64,000 bases of DNA from Xaviernesmea oryzae (GCF_900109605.1 NZ_FOAM01000013.1:62001-126000); one strand, 5' to 3'; positions 19,243 through 27,218 are shown, counted from the first letter of the stretch. A program made the numbers and translations. Notes: a model not told the origin generated them from the sequence alone.

Positions 19243-19268
19243 GGGCGGCTTTCGGGTCGCCCTTTTGT
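19243..19268 (+). terminator. Rho-independent terminator closing the element's left operon
   Basis: GGGCGGC-TTTCGG-GTCGCCC, a 7-bp stem with one G-U pair, followed by TTTTG. It lies between the rightward TraY operon and the leftward small-gene cluster. Confidence 0.8.
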
Positions 19269-19678
19269 TATTCCGCGATCATGGACGTCAGTTTGTCCTT
19301 GATCTGGTCGCTATCGAATCCCTTCTCGATCAGGCCAAGACGGACGAGGTTTCGAACGATGCCGATGATATCCTGGCTCCGGGCGTCGATGTCTGCGTCC
19401 GGCGCGAGCTTCGAAATATAGGCGCGTATTATCCGCTTCATCCCATCGCCTTCGACAGCGGCCATATAGGCATCTGCAACGGCGCGGGCGTCGGGGCGGC
19501 GGAGGGCTTTCGCCTTCTGCCTATTCTTGGCCGCGTAGGCTGCCTGACGCTGTCGATGTATGGAAGCGAGTTCTCGTATTGCTCCTTTGGCTCCTGCGAC
19601 AACATACTCATTGCCCTCGTTCAATGCGTCGACGGGGAACTCTACGACGTCGATGGAGTGCGTTTCGTCTATCAACAT
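19268..19678 (-). CDS. Unknown 136-residue protein of the element
   Basis: Not recognised. A charged, mostly helical protein with a basic helix (ASIHRQRQAAYAAKNRQKAKAL, about 38-59) and a C-terminal helical part ending KDKLTSMIAE; no membrane span. A GAGG ribosome site lies 5 bp before the ATG. Two CTCACG/CGTGAG-type palindromes lie just upstream, so it may be controlled by a local repressor. Basic helices would fit a DNA-associated accessory protein, but this is a guess. Confidence 0.55.
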   Translation of the reverse strand: MLIDETHSIDVVEFPVDALNEGNEYVVAGAKGAIRELASIHRQRQAAYAAKNRQKAKALRRPDARAVADAYMAAVEGDGMKRIIRAYISKLAPDADIDARSQDIIGIVRNLVRLGLIEKGFDSDQIKDKLTSMIAE

Positions 19679-19708
19679 GTTACCTCGCTATCCCTATACA
19701 ACAACGAT

Positions 19709-19721
19709 CTCACGGCGTGAG
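19709..19721. promoter_or_regulatory. Palindrome CTCACG-G-CGTGAG upstream of the 136-residue gene
   Basis: A perfect 6-1-6 palindrome 31 bp before the start of the leftward gene. A related copy (TCACGCTGTGAG) lies at 19739-19750. Two spaced copies suggest operator sites for an element-encoded or host repressor. Confidence 0.45.
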
Positions 19722-19754
19722 ATTGCATGCAACAGAAATCACGCTGTGAGTTTT

Positions 19755-20000
19755 TCAGGCAGCGCGAATGAATGTGCGACGTCCAGCGGCCTCGGCAGCG
19801 CGCCGGGCTTCGGCCACGCTGGCAGCGGTGCCGAATGCGATACGCTCGTCAGCGCAGAGGTCGTCGATCACTTCCCAAGCGAATGTCCCATCAGCGCAAT
19901 ATGTGACGACGAGATCGAGGGAACGATCGCCGAATGCGAAACCTGCCGCTTCACCGCAGACGTCGTCGTCCTTTGCCCAAGGCAGATGTTGAAGCTCCAT
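19755..20000 (-). CDS. Unknown 81-residue acidic protein
   Basis: Preceded by a strong ribosome site (AGGAGAATTTAC before ATG), so translation is likely. The sequence is acidic with a beta-like middle (LDLVVTYCADGTFAWEVIDDL) and an Ala-rich C-terminal helix (VAEARRAAEAAGRR). No family recognised. Part of a leftward series of small element genes. Confidence 0.6.
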   Translation of the reverse strand: MELQHLPWAKDDDVCGEAAGFAFGDRSLDLVVTYCADGTFAWEVIDDLCADERIAFGTAASVAEARRAAEAAGRRTFIRAA

Positions 20001-20026
20001 GTAAATTCTCCTTTGTTCCTGAAGGT

Positions 20027-20323
20027 TCAGTTGAAGTTCAGTCCGTCGAACTCGATGAAGTCCGCGGTGTCGCTTAGGCGTTCCGCCGCCGTCATAACGT
20101 AGAAGCGATGACGCCCGTCGAGTCCGTATTCTTCACGAACGTGGATTTCGGCTCCGCCGATCTTGTGCTCCGAGACAAATGCGCCCCGACGCCGCTCCTT
20201 CATCTCCTTGCCCCTGCGGTCGCCGTCACGCTGCAACGCGTGCAACGCGGGAAGTTGCTTGAGAAAGCTGATGTCGCCCGATGCGCCGAAGACGCCGGCG
20301 CTTACGAGGGTTTCTTTGTGCAT
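20027..20323 (-). CDS. Unknown 98-residue protein
   Basis: The ATG at 20323 has AGAAGGG 6-7 bp upstream; an in-frame start seven codons earlier has none. The chain is basic in the middle (DRRGKEMKERRRG) and ends with EFDGLNFN. A REYGLDGRHRFYVMTAAERL segment suggests a small folded domain. No family recognised. It precedes the 81-residue gene by 26 bp, so the two are probably one transcript. Confidence 0.6.
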   Translation of the reverse strand: MHKETLVSAGVFGASGDISFLKQLPALHALQRDGDRRGKEMKERRRGAFVSEHKIGGAEIHVREEYGLDGRHRFYVMTAAERLSDTADFIEFDGLNFN

Positions 20324-20539
20324 ATGATGCCCTTCTGTTGACATAGCTTCGCCGTTCGCGCCAAAGCCCGTTTTCCTGTTTCTCCGATGTCTCGCTGCTC
20401 TAAGGTCTGCTGCTCACTGTCGCGATGACACATTCAGATAAGCGAGTCGCTTTTCGATTCGCAATGATTCTTTTTGTCTAAGATATTGATTGTATTAATT
20501 AAAGACTCCGACTGGGGTCTTTAATTTTTTGCTTCTGAT

Positions 20540-20704
20540 TCAATGACGACGCCGTGAGATTTTCCATCCGAGTACCACAGGCAGCAGGAACCAGACGACG
20601 ATATTGACGGATTCCACGGCGTGAGGTGCCTTGGTTGCTATGACGTACAGCAGCACGAATGACGCCAATGCGACCGGCAGGGACAGGATGGGGAGGGCGA
20701 GCAT
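20540..20704 (-). CDS. Small membrane protein, 54 residues
   Basis: Two hydrophobic segments (about 3-24 and 33-48) and a basic end KISRRRH. The ATG at 20704 has GGAAGA just upstream; an in-frame GTG at 20725 is less likely. Function unknown. Confidence 0.55.
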   Translation of the reverse strand: MLALPILSLPVALASFVLLYVIATKAPHAVESVNIVVWFLLPVVLGWKISRRRH

Positions 20705-20721
20705 GGGGTCTTCCTTTTCTG

Positions 20722-20964
20722 TCACGATGTCGCTTCGAGGCGTCGGAACGCCTGGATGCCGTCACGCTGAAATTCGCGCTTCATGGCGTCGGCGGTTCCG
20801 GGGATGCGGGAGCGCCGTAACAGGCTACGCGCAGACGTCCGGTTGTCGATCCTGTACAGGGATGCGAGGTAGCAGATCAGGCCGCCGAACTGATCGCGGT
20901 GATTAACTTCTTCGACCTGAACCGAAAACGTCAGACCCGAAATGGTTGTCGTTCTGATCTGCAT
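20722..20964 (-). CDS. Unknown 80-residue protein
   Basis: Preceded by AGGGAGT and a 4-base gap to ATG. A beta-rich first half (TTTISGLTFSVQVEEV) and a basic helical second half (SARSLLRRSRIP, MKREFQRDGIQAFRRLE). No family recognised. It is the first of the leftward run of small genes. Confidence 0.6.
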   Translation of the reverse strand: MQIRTTTISGLTFSVQVEEVNHRDQFGGLICYLASLYRIDNRTSARSLLRRSRIPGTADAMKREFQRDGIQAFRRLEATS

Positions 20965-21410
20965 TGGAACTCCCTTTCGGCCTGTTTTCTATGCCTTTTC
21001 TTATATCATTCCGTGAGAATTGAGCCCAGGAGATAACGCGGCATGGTTGAGTTGTGCCGGACGTGCGGTTAACGGGATCGGTCGGATTTTACGGGTTTTC
21101 TGGCTTGGCCTGTTCCCTGTTCGATGCGGGCCGCAGGCCTAGCTTCGAACCCGCCCGCAGGGCGGCCTTGATGTTCCCCGTCCCGATGCCATCGCATGCG
21201 CCGGCGCTCGGAGCGGCAGTCACCCCGCAGGGGCCGCAACGAAGAGGAGGACGGCACCGTCGTTGACAAAGCGAGAACGCTGGCAGGCTTTGCGGTGAGG
21301 GTTGGGAGATGGATTCAGACGTAGTTAGACCCATCGGAGCGTAAATTAGTGCTGTACGAGGCTGCATGCGTGGCCGTACAGCACCCTTGTCATTCAAAAT
21401 GACCCGTGGG
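20965..21410. other. Noncoding region between the small genes and the replication-like gene
   Basis: 446 bp with no supported gene; frames here lack ribosome sites. AT-rich bases near 20995-21015 and a TTCCGTGAG half-site suggest the promoter of the leftward small genes. A replication origin is possible given the neighbouring gene, but I see no iterons. Confidence 0.4.
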
Positions 21411-23207
21411 TCATCCGAATGCGCGAAGCGCGTCTGAGCGGGAGATGAGCATATCGGAGTGGCAAGCATAGCGTTCCCCGGTGCCGGGGATGACGCGGGA
21501 ATTCGCGCATGCGGTTTGGGAATCGACGTCTGCCGCAGGAGTGCCAGCAAAGCGACCCGAAACTGGTGGCGCGGGACCGACTGACGCCGAAACCGCATTC
21601 AGTATCTCCGGACGCGGGACACGGCCTTCTTCCAAAGCTATCCAGGCTTCATGACAGGCCAGTGCAGTGCTGTCTTCGTCACTGTCGTCCATTAAGATCA
21701 GGTATCCCGTTCGAGGAGCAGTTCCATGGTCTGTTTTATCGGTGTGCGAGATCGCGGGTACCTTTTTATCTATACACTGTTTTTCACACCCCTGTTCGAG
21801 CGCCTTCACCAGATCATTCCAGCGATTGATGACCGTCCGCCGCGAAACGTGGGCGGCCTTGGCGAGGGCGGATTTCGTGACGTCGACGCCATCCGCTGAA
21901 AGCGAGCGGTAAGCGTCAACAAGCTTGGAAATGGTGCGATCCGCGTTAGACTTCGCGGCGTGCCGGCCTCCCGCTGCCTGTCGATCGGCGACGGACGTCA
22001 TACCGTCCACGACGTCCAGCAGGCGGCCGCGATTAACACTCGGATTTTCCAGCTTGGACGGATCGAAGTTGGCCGCAAGGTAGTCGGCGACCTTGCCCGT
22101 CACGTAGCCGACCTGCGTATCGGAAAGCTCGCTCTTCTCCGCGAAGGCGGTCAGCGCCTCATGAAGGTGATCGGCAAGAGCCTCCCGTGTCCCGCGCATC
22201 CGCTTGTCGGTGCCGAAGTGCCATTCGGCAAGGGTGCGCTGTCCTTCTGTCCGGAGCGCGTCGAAAATGGCGTTCGATGCCGTGAGCCCCAGGCCGGACT
22301 GGACAGCTGCGGCACGACGGGCGAGCACTGGCCGACTTACGCCTGTGTCGACGCGGTCGGCGTATTCCGAGAGCGTGGGCCAGACGTCGGCGTTCGGGGT
22401 GATCGTGTGCCAGATCGGCGACGTCGGGCATTTCATCCGCATCGTCATCGTGGGCGCAGCGGGGTCAGCGCCGATGTCGAGCAGCGCCGCCGCCAAGCCG
22501 CGGCATACGGCATCAAAGAGCCGGATCGGTTCCTGGCGACACCGTTCGTCCTTCGAATGCCAGACGGCGCTGCCGTAGGGGAGCAACCAGATGAAATGGG
22601 GGCGGACAAACTGGCCGTTTTCCAGCCGGTCCCCGACGACGATATGAGGCAGGCACGGAATGCGGCCGTCGCGCACGTGTACCTGCAGTGAGTAGATACA
22701 CGCCTCCGGGGTCGGGAAAACCCCGTCGCAGTCCACGCGGAGCGCGGCGATGAAGTCTTTGTTCAGCTCGATATAGGGATAATCTAGCGTCAGGACCTTC
22801 TCGCGGCACTGAACGGCAAGCGTTGCTTTGTCCCAGGATGCCCGGGCGCGGCCACGGCGGGGAACGAGCGACACGAAATATTTCAAGACGACGTTGTCCT
22901 CGGAACGCAGACCGTCTTCGCGGAAGGACTCTCGATACCGACCGCCGACTTCCTTCCCGAACGGTAGTTCGTAACCCTCAATGATACGCTTCCGGACGAG
23001 CTCTTTCTGACTGGCATTCTGGACGGCGAACTCGTTGGTGGTGGCCTTCGTCTGTCGCGCAGGCTTTCGGCTGCCTTGGCGCTGGGCCTCGGCATAACGC
23101 GTCTCGAACCCGGCCATGCCATTCGAGCGGTCGGGCCAAATTTGTTGACACGGTAGGTTGTGAAAGTCCTCGGTGCCGGCTGGGATATGTCCCAGCCTCG
23201 GGGTCAC
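21411..23207 (-). CDS. Putative replication initiation/primase-type protein
   Basis: Up to 598 residues. The central part (about 165-260) contains ALRVDCDGV and VRPHFIWLLPYGSAVW, recalling the replicase/primase core of ColE2-type Rep proteins, and a helix-turn-helix (KSALAKAAHVSRRTVINRWNDLV, about 430-455) follows, as in plasmid initiators. Catalytic residues cannot be assigned with certainty. The start is uncertain: GTG at 23207, or ATG at 23117 (MAGFETRYAEAQ); neither has a ribosome site. The tail after about residue 480 looks disordered. It would let the excised element replicate, as some IMEs do. Confidence 0.5.
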   Translation of the reverse strand: MTPRLGHIPAGTEDFHNLPCQQIWPDRSNGMAGFETRYAEAQRQGSRKPARQTKATTNEFAVQNASQKELVRKRIIEGYELPFGKEVGGRYRESFREDGLRSEDNVVLKYFVSLVPRRGRARASWDKATLAVQCREKVLTLDYPYIELNKDFIAALRVDCDGVFPTPEACIYSLQVHVRDGRIPCLPHIVVGDRLENGQFVRPHFIWLLPYGSAVWHSKDERCRQEPIRLFDAVCRGLAAALLDIGADPAAPTMTMRMKCPTSPIWHTITPNADVWPTLSEYADRVDTGVSRPVLARRAAAVQSGLGLTASNAIFDALRTEGQRTLAEWHFGTDKRMRGTREALADHLHEALTAFAEKSELSDTQVGYVTGKVADYLAANFDPSKLENPSVNRGRLLDVVDGMTSVADRQAAGGRHAAKSNADRTISKLVDAYRSLSADGVDVTKSALAKAAHVSRRTVINRWNDLVKALEQGCEKQCIDKKVPAISHTDKTDHGTAPRTGYLILMDDSDEDSTALACHEAWIALEEGRVPRPEILNAVSASVGPAPPVSGRFAGTPAADVDSQTACANSRVIPGTGERYACHSDMLISRSDALRAFG

Positions 23208-23268
23208 CGTTCAGAAACAGGGGTCTTTACAGCAATCGCGCCAACGGCAATGATCATCTTGCTACTCC

Positions 23269-23314
23269 AAAAAACACCGCCGAGGGTTCCAGCCCGATGA
23301 CAGCGGTGTTTTTT
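23269..23314. terminator. Bidirectional terminator
   Basis: AAAAAACACCGC and GCGGTGTTTTTT form a perfect 12-bp stem around a 22-base loop, with A/T runs that would serve both strands. It separates the integrase transcript from the replication-like gene. Confidence 0.7.
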
Positions 23315-23444
23315 ATGGTCGTGCGGCGCGGCGCATACGTCAATCGCCGAAAATGCGTTCCGCATCCGAAACGATTTTGCGGTTGCCGTCACGTACGAAT
23401 ACATGATGCTTTCCATGCCCCCACCCGCCCAACGGCGAGGCTGC

Positions 23445-23486
23445 GGCCCTCCCCCCGGGGGAGGGCCTCACGCCCCTCGCGGGGCG
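23445..23486. repeat. Paired GC-rich palindromes
   Basis: GGCCCTCCCCC-C-GGGGGAGGGCC (23445-23467, 11-bp arms) is followed three bases later by CGCCCC-TCGC-GGGGCG (23471-23486). No T-tract. Likely a dispersed intergenic repeat or a structured site just beyond the integrase stop. Confidence 0.5.
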
Positions 23487-23529
23487 ACTGGGTTTCATCG
23501 CCGTCGCGCAGGCGCTCGGGCGATGCCGA

Positions 23530-25050
23530 TTATCGCTCTAAAGGCTGCCATTCCCTCTTGAGTCTGTCGTATTCGTCCAGAACGGTGTCCGTCCAAACCG
23601 TCATGGCCTTTCGCTTGAGGTGAAGGTGCTGTGCGCCACCATAGGCAAGTCTGGTGATGCGGGCGACATGCTGTTCTCGTGACTCGTCATTTGCGACGTC
23701 CAGTCTGTCGGTGCGTCTCACTTCGTGAGCAAGGACTACGGATGAGCCACCGGGAATGCCGGCGGCGTCCATGACGGGCGTGATCGTTCGGCGCGTGTCG
23801 TGGGGCGTCCACCATTTGATGCCGTTGGCGGCGAGTAGATCGACGGCGGTGGCGCGCTTTTTCGTCAAGGCATCTCGCGCCCCGAGACGTTTCAAGACGG
23901 AAAGAGTGGATGATCTATGAACGTGGATATCATTCTTGCCGCGCTCGGACGGGAATAGCCATTGGCTATCGGGCCGTCCGACCTGATCGAGTTTCGACGC
24001 CATATGTCGGACTAGGCGGGGCGGGATCGGGAGGACGTGGGCTACGCCGGCCTTCATGACGCCTTCGCCCCATGCGGCGAGATACCAGCCATCATTTTCG
24101 GGATCGGGGACGTAGTCGATCCTCCGGATGGCGAGTGCAGCGCCTTGACGCTGGGCGGTCAGGCATACCCAGTGGAAGGCGGCCGCCACACCGTCACGGA
24201 TACCGTACTTGTGATCATGCTTCGCCTGCATTCGGCCAGGCAGCCGTTTCATGGTGTAGACGTCGGCGAGTATCAGCGACTTTGCTATGTTCTCGACGCC
24301 GGGATTGCGGGTGCGGGGCTTGGTCGTTCGCCCAACCGTCAATAGCTTCCACCAGGGTTCCACGCGGTCCAGCCCGGACTGCCCGCCGTGAACGGACTGG
24401 CAGTGGCCAAGAACCGTGCTGACGTTAGAGACGACCTTGCCAGCGGGCGACGGAGAGGCGTGCTTCGTCAACATGACGTCGCGAATGCGTTCGATGTCCG
24501 AACGCTTGAGGTTCACGGCCGGCATATCGAGGAGATCGGCAAATTCGGGTTTCGCAAATGTCGATCTGAGCGTTGACACGGTTGGTGCGCGCCATGGTTT
24601 CGTGGCGGTATCTGCTGTCTTGTCTTCGATCGTTTTGTCGATGCACTGCTGTAAGGTCCATGTCCCGACCTTCGGGCGCATTTCGCGGACGATGTCGTCG
24701 TGCGTGAGGTCGAGCTTGTTTTCGACGACATGATGGTGCTGCCGCAGGAACTCCTCGGCGTAGGGCTCGCCGCCGAAATCGATCTGCCGCTTGACCTTGT
24801 CGGCCAATTCCCGGGCGGCCTTGATCGACGGGATGTACCAAGCCTCGCCCTCGTGTGCCCAGCCGAGCGTTTTGCTGATCCCTTTGTATCGAAGGAAAAA
24901 AGCGACCTTCTCGCCTTTGAGGCGGAGGGATAGGCCGGTGCATTTCAGGTCGGTGATGTAGTGGCTGCCCCTGTGCCCTGGGCACGCTGCCTTGAGGAAG
25001 TCGGTGAGGTGTGAAGGGCGGAGGTCGGCCTTGTCAGAAATCGTCGTCAT
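23530..25050 (-). CDS. int: Tyrosine recombinase (integrase) of the tRNA-His element
   Basis: 506 residues from the ATG at 25050; a TTG four codons earlier is also open. The catalytic set is visible: Arg301 in AQRQGAAL, His417 and Arg420 in PHDTRRT, His442 in VLAHEVR and the nucleophile candidate Tyr470 in ITRLAYGG. The N-terminal part resembles the arm-binding and core-binding domains of P4-type integrases. It reads away from attR, whose core begins 200 bp upstream. A GAATTGAAGACGCCA site overlaps its start region, so integrase or an excision factor may repress it. It would catalyse recombination in tRNA-His. Confidence 0.92.
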   Translation of the reverse strand: MTTISDKADLRPSHLTDFLKAACPGHRGSHYITDLKCTGLSLRLKGEKVAFFLRYKGISKTLGWAHEGEAWYIPSIKAARELADKVKRQIDFGGEPYAEEFLRQHHHVVENKLDLTHDDIVREMRPKVGTWTLQQCIDKTIEDKTADTATKPWRAPTVSTLRSTFAKPEFADLLDMPAVNLKRSDIERIRDVMLTKHASPSPAGKVVSNVSTVLGHCQSVHGGQSGLDRVEPWWKLLTVGRTTKPRTRNPGVENIAKSLILADVYTMKRLPGRMQAKHDHKYGIRDGVAAAFHWVCLTAQRQGAALAIRRIDYVPDPENDGWYLAAWGEGVMKAGVAHVLPIPPRLVRHMASKLDQVGRPDSQWLFPSERGKNDIHVHRSSTLSVLKRLGARDALTKKRATAVDLLAANGIKWWTPHDTRRTITPVMDAAGIPGGSSVVLAHEVRRTDRLDVANDESREQHVARITRLAYGGAQHLHLKRKAMTVWTDTVLDEYDRLKREWQPLER

Positions 25051-25065
25051 TGGCGTCTTCAATTC
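25051..25065 (-). repeat. GAATTGAAGACGCCA site, right inverted copy
   Basis: Exact reverse complement of 10108-10122. It directly abuts the integrase ATG, where a bound protein would block translation initiation or transcription. Confidence 0.5.
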
Positions 25066-25071
25066 ATGTTC

Positions 25072-25089
25072 TGGAACACGTCTGGAACA
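25072..25089 (+). repeat. TGGAACA-N2-TCTGGAACA site, right copy
   Basis: Matches the left-end site at 10040-10057 in 16 of 18 positions and in orientation. It lies in the integrase promoter region. Confidence 0.6.
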
Positions 25090-25146
25090 TTCGCTATCCG
25101 AATTTGGGGTCTTTTTGACCCTTCTTGAGGTGGACGTCGAAGTCGT

Positions 25147-25159
25147 GAATTGAAGGCGA
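25147..25159 (+). repeat. GAATTGAAGGCGA site
   Basis: Third copy of the GAATTGAAG-R-CG motif, in the same orientation as the left copy and in the same order relative to the TGGAACA site (75 bp apart here, 68 bp at the left). Confidence 0.45.
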
Positions 25160-25249
25160 TATTCAAGAAAAAGCGATATATGTCAACATATTATGAGGGT
25201 TTTGAAAGACCTCGGAATGAGTTGAAATCTTGCAATAACGCTAGGCCGT

Positions 25250-25301
25250 AGGTTTGTGGCACCTGAGGTCGGAGGTTCGAGACCCCCCAACCGTACCATT
25301 T
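25250..25301 (+). repeat. Right attachment site core (attR), tRNA-His 3' fragment
   Basis: 52 bp identical to 9913-9964: the tRNA-His sequence from the anticodon arm to CCA plus three T. Upstream bases (CTAGGCCGT) do not rebuild the tRNA, so this is the displaced 3' end of the original gene and not a second functional tRNA. Confidence 0.95.
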
Positions 25302-25381
25302 CTTCCCTTTTCGATCAGACAACGAGTGCCGCGTCGTAAGCCGTCGCAACGGCCCGTTCGTGCTCCTTGGCTTGTTGCGCA

Positions 25382-26221
25382 TTAGGCAGCTACGCCGTTC
25401 TGAGCCTTTTGCCGCACCAGGATGCGGATTCGTTCGGCGAGATCCTCGGTGACGGGATTGTAGAGAATCAGGCTTAGATCCGGTCTGCCATCGACAGCGA
25501 AGGCTGAGTATTCCAGCTCCACCTCACCAAGCACCGGATGGTGCATGTGCTTCGTGCCTTCGCCATGGGCGTTGACGCTGTTTTCCTCCCAAAGCGCCTT
25601 GAAATCCGGGCTGGCGCGGCTGAGTTCGTCGACCAGCGCCGTTACCTCCGAAAGGGCGCCCGCGCGGGCGGCATCCGCGCGAAAGGCGCCGATGACGAAG
25701 CGGGCGATCGCATGCCAATCATGCTGTGCCGCGCGCACATGCGGATTGCAGAAGACCAGCCGCAGTACATTGCGTTCCCTGGGCGCAAGAGCGTCATAAT
25801 CCATCATCACCACCGTGGCCGCGCGATTCCAGGCGACGATGTCCCAGGTCGGTGTGCGCACCAGGGCCGGGCAATCCTCCATGCGCTCCAAAAGGCGGGT
25901 GAGGCGTGGGCTGATGGCGCCGCCAGCGCTGGGGCGAATCTCCGGTGGGCGCCCGAGTGCCAGCATGAACATATGCGCGCGCTCGGCCTCCGTCAGCATC
26001 AGCCCCTTGGCAATGCGGTTCAGCACATCGGCAGAGGGTGCGCCGCCGCGACCCTGCTCCAGCCAGGTATACCAGGTGGCGCTGATATTGGCGCGCTGCG
26101 CGACCTCCTCACGCCTCAAGCCCGGCGTGCGCCTTCGGCCGGAAAAGCCAAAGGCGGCAGGGTCGAGATGGGCGCGACGGTGACGCAGAAACGCGCCGAG
26201 TGCATCGATAGAGCCGGTCAA
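25382..26221 (-). CDS. XRE-family regulator with MmyB-like ligand domain
   Basis: 279 residues. A helix-turn-helix covers about residues 28-80 (RREEVAQRANISATWYTWLEQGRG), and the rest is the MmyB-like domain, with the typical TPTWDIVAWNRAA and LRLVFCNPHVR. These regulators usually control a divergent dehydrogenase gene and bind small hydrophobic ligands. The neighbouring NAD-dependent epimerase-like gene starts 97 bp away on the other strand, which fits that pattern. Confidence 0.85.
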   Translation of the reverse strand: MTGSIDALGAFLRHRRAHLDPAAFGFSGRRRTPGLRREEVAQRANISATWYTWLEQGRGGAPSADVLNRIAKGLMLTEAERAHMFMLALGRPPEIRPSAGGAISPRLTRLLERMEDCPALVRTPTWDIVAWNRAATVVMMDYDALAPRERNVLRLVFCNPHVRAAQHDWHAIARFVIGAFRADAARAGALSEVTALVDELSRASPDFKALWEENSVNAHGEGTKHMHHPVLGEVELEYSAFAVDGRPDLSLILYNPVTEDLAERIRILVRQKAQNGVAA

Positions 26222-26318
26222 GGGCGCATCCTGTTGGTCATTATACTAGGATAAGGTCACAACTTTAACAGCATAGTGCCTGCACGCATAAGAGGGCGTC
26301 AATCACGGAGACCTTACG

Positions 26319-27218
26319 ATGCGTATTTTTCTGACAGGCGCGACAGGCTTTATCGGCGCGGCTCTGCTGGGCGAATTGATTTCAGCCGGCCATGAGGTCG
26401 TCGGCCTTACCCGCTCGGAGGCGGGGGTGCGGGCAATCGAAGCGGCAGGCGCTGTCGCCTATCGCGGTACTCTGGAGGATCCGGAGAGCCTGCGCGCCGG
26501 TGCGGATGCGGCCGATGCCGTGATCCACACGGCCTTCGACCATGACTTTTCCCGTTTCGTCGACAATTGCGCCAAGGATGGCCGGGTCATTCGCGCCCTC
26601 GGCCAAGCCCTTGCGGGCTCTGACCGGCCGCTGATCATCACCTCCGGCACAGGCATGGGCAGCCCCGATCATGGAGCCTTGGCCATGGAGAATGTGTTCA
26701 ATCCCGCCCATCCCAATCCTCGCGTGGTCTCGGAACTGACCGGCGCGGAGCTTCTCGATGCAGGGATCAATCTCTCGGTCATGCGTCTGCCGCAGGTCCA
26801 CGATACCCGCAAGCAGGGCCTGATCACCCCGCTGATCGACATCTTCAGGGAGAAGGGTGTGGCGGCCTATGTCGGCGAGGGACGCAATCGCTTTTCGGCT
26901 GGCCACCTTTCCGATGTGGTCAGGCTTTATCGCCTCGCGGTAGAAAGAGGCAATCGAGGCGCCCGTTATCACGCTGTGGCCGAAGAGGGTATCGAAACCC
27001 GCGTCATTGCCGAAGCGCTCGGCCGTGGCCTTGGGCTGCCCGTCATCTCGGTTCCGGCGGAAAAGGCTGCAGAACAGTTCGGCTGGATGTCGATTTTTGC
27101 TGGCGCCGACATGCCGGCATCGAGTGCCTGGACCCGCAAGACGCTGGATTGGCATCCCACGGGGCCGACGCTGATGGCGGACCTTGACGCCATGGATTAT
27201 GGCGCGCTCGCCGCATAA
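26319..27218 (+). CDS. NAD(P)-binding extended SDR / NAD-dependent epimerase-like oxidoreductase
   Basis: 299 residues with the Rossmann motif GATGFIG at residues 7-13 and the MRIFLTGAT start typical of the family. The middle part (SGTGMGSPDHG) and C-terminal region resemble SDR a5-type proteins. Substrate unknown. It is divergent from an MmyB-type regulator that probably controls it. Confidence 0.85.
   Translation: MRIFLTGATGFIGAALLGELISAGHEVVGLTRSEAGVRAIEAAGAVAYRGTLEDPESLRAGADAADAVIHTAFDHDFSRFVDNCAKDGRVIRALGQALAGSDRPLIITSGTGMGSPDHGALAMENVFNPAHPNPRVVSELTGAELLDAGINLSVMRLPQVHDTRKQGLITPLIDIFREKGVAAYVGEGRNRFSAGHLSDVVRLYRLAVERGNRGARYHAVAEEGIETRVIAEALGRGLGLPVISVPAEKAAEQFGWMSIFAGADMPASSAWTRKTLDWHPTGPTLMADLDAMDYGALAA

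Larger units (their letters stand above)
23208..23529. other. Noncoding region with strong hairpins between replication-like gene and integrase
   Basis: 322 bp without a gene. It holds the bidirectional terminator at 23269 and two GC palindromes at 23445-23486. Confidence 0.6.
9913..25301. mobile_element. Integrated mobilizable element in tRNA-His (about 15.3 kb)
   Basis: Bounded by 52-bp direct repeats, with a tyrosine integrase at the right end, a MobV-type relaxase, a putative replication protein, a restriction-modification/HEPN cassette and an orphan DotA/TraY protein. The left half is transcribed rightward and the right half leftward, meeting at a terminator at 19243. There is no VirB4, VirD4/TraG coupling protein or pilus gene, so it is not a self-transmissible ICE as read here; an integrative mobilizable element (IME) is the better name. 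The regions either side are conserved rhizobial chromosome genes, which supports recent insertion. Confidence 0.9.

Noticed and set aside
15171-21790. Similar CTATACA-T-rich-TTTTCAC strings at about 15175 and 21770 as iterons
   Set aside because: Only two imperfect copies, one inside a coding region; chance is a sufficient explanation.
25240-25301. Second tRNA-His gene
   Set aside because: Only the 3' portion from the anticodon arm is present; no acceptor 5' strand or D-arm. It is the attR fragment.
9913-25301. Self-transmissible ICE
   Set aside because: No VirB4, VirD4/TraG, or other T4SS genes besides the DotA/TraY-like protein; the space is fully accounted for by other genes.
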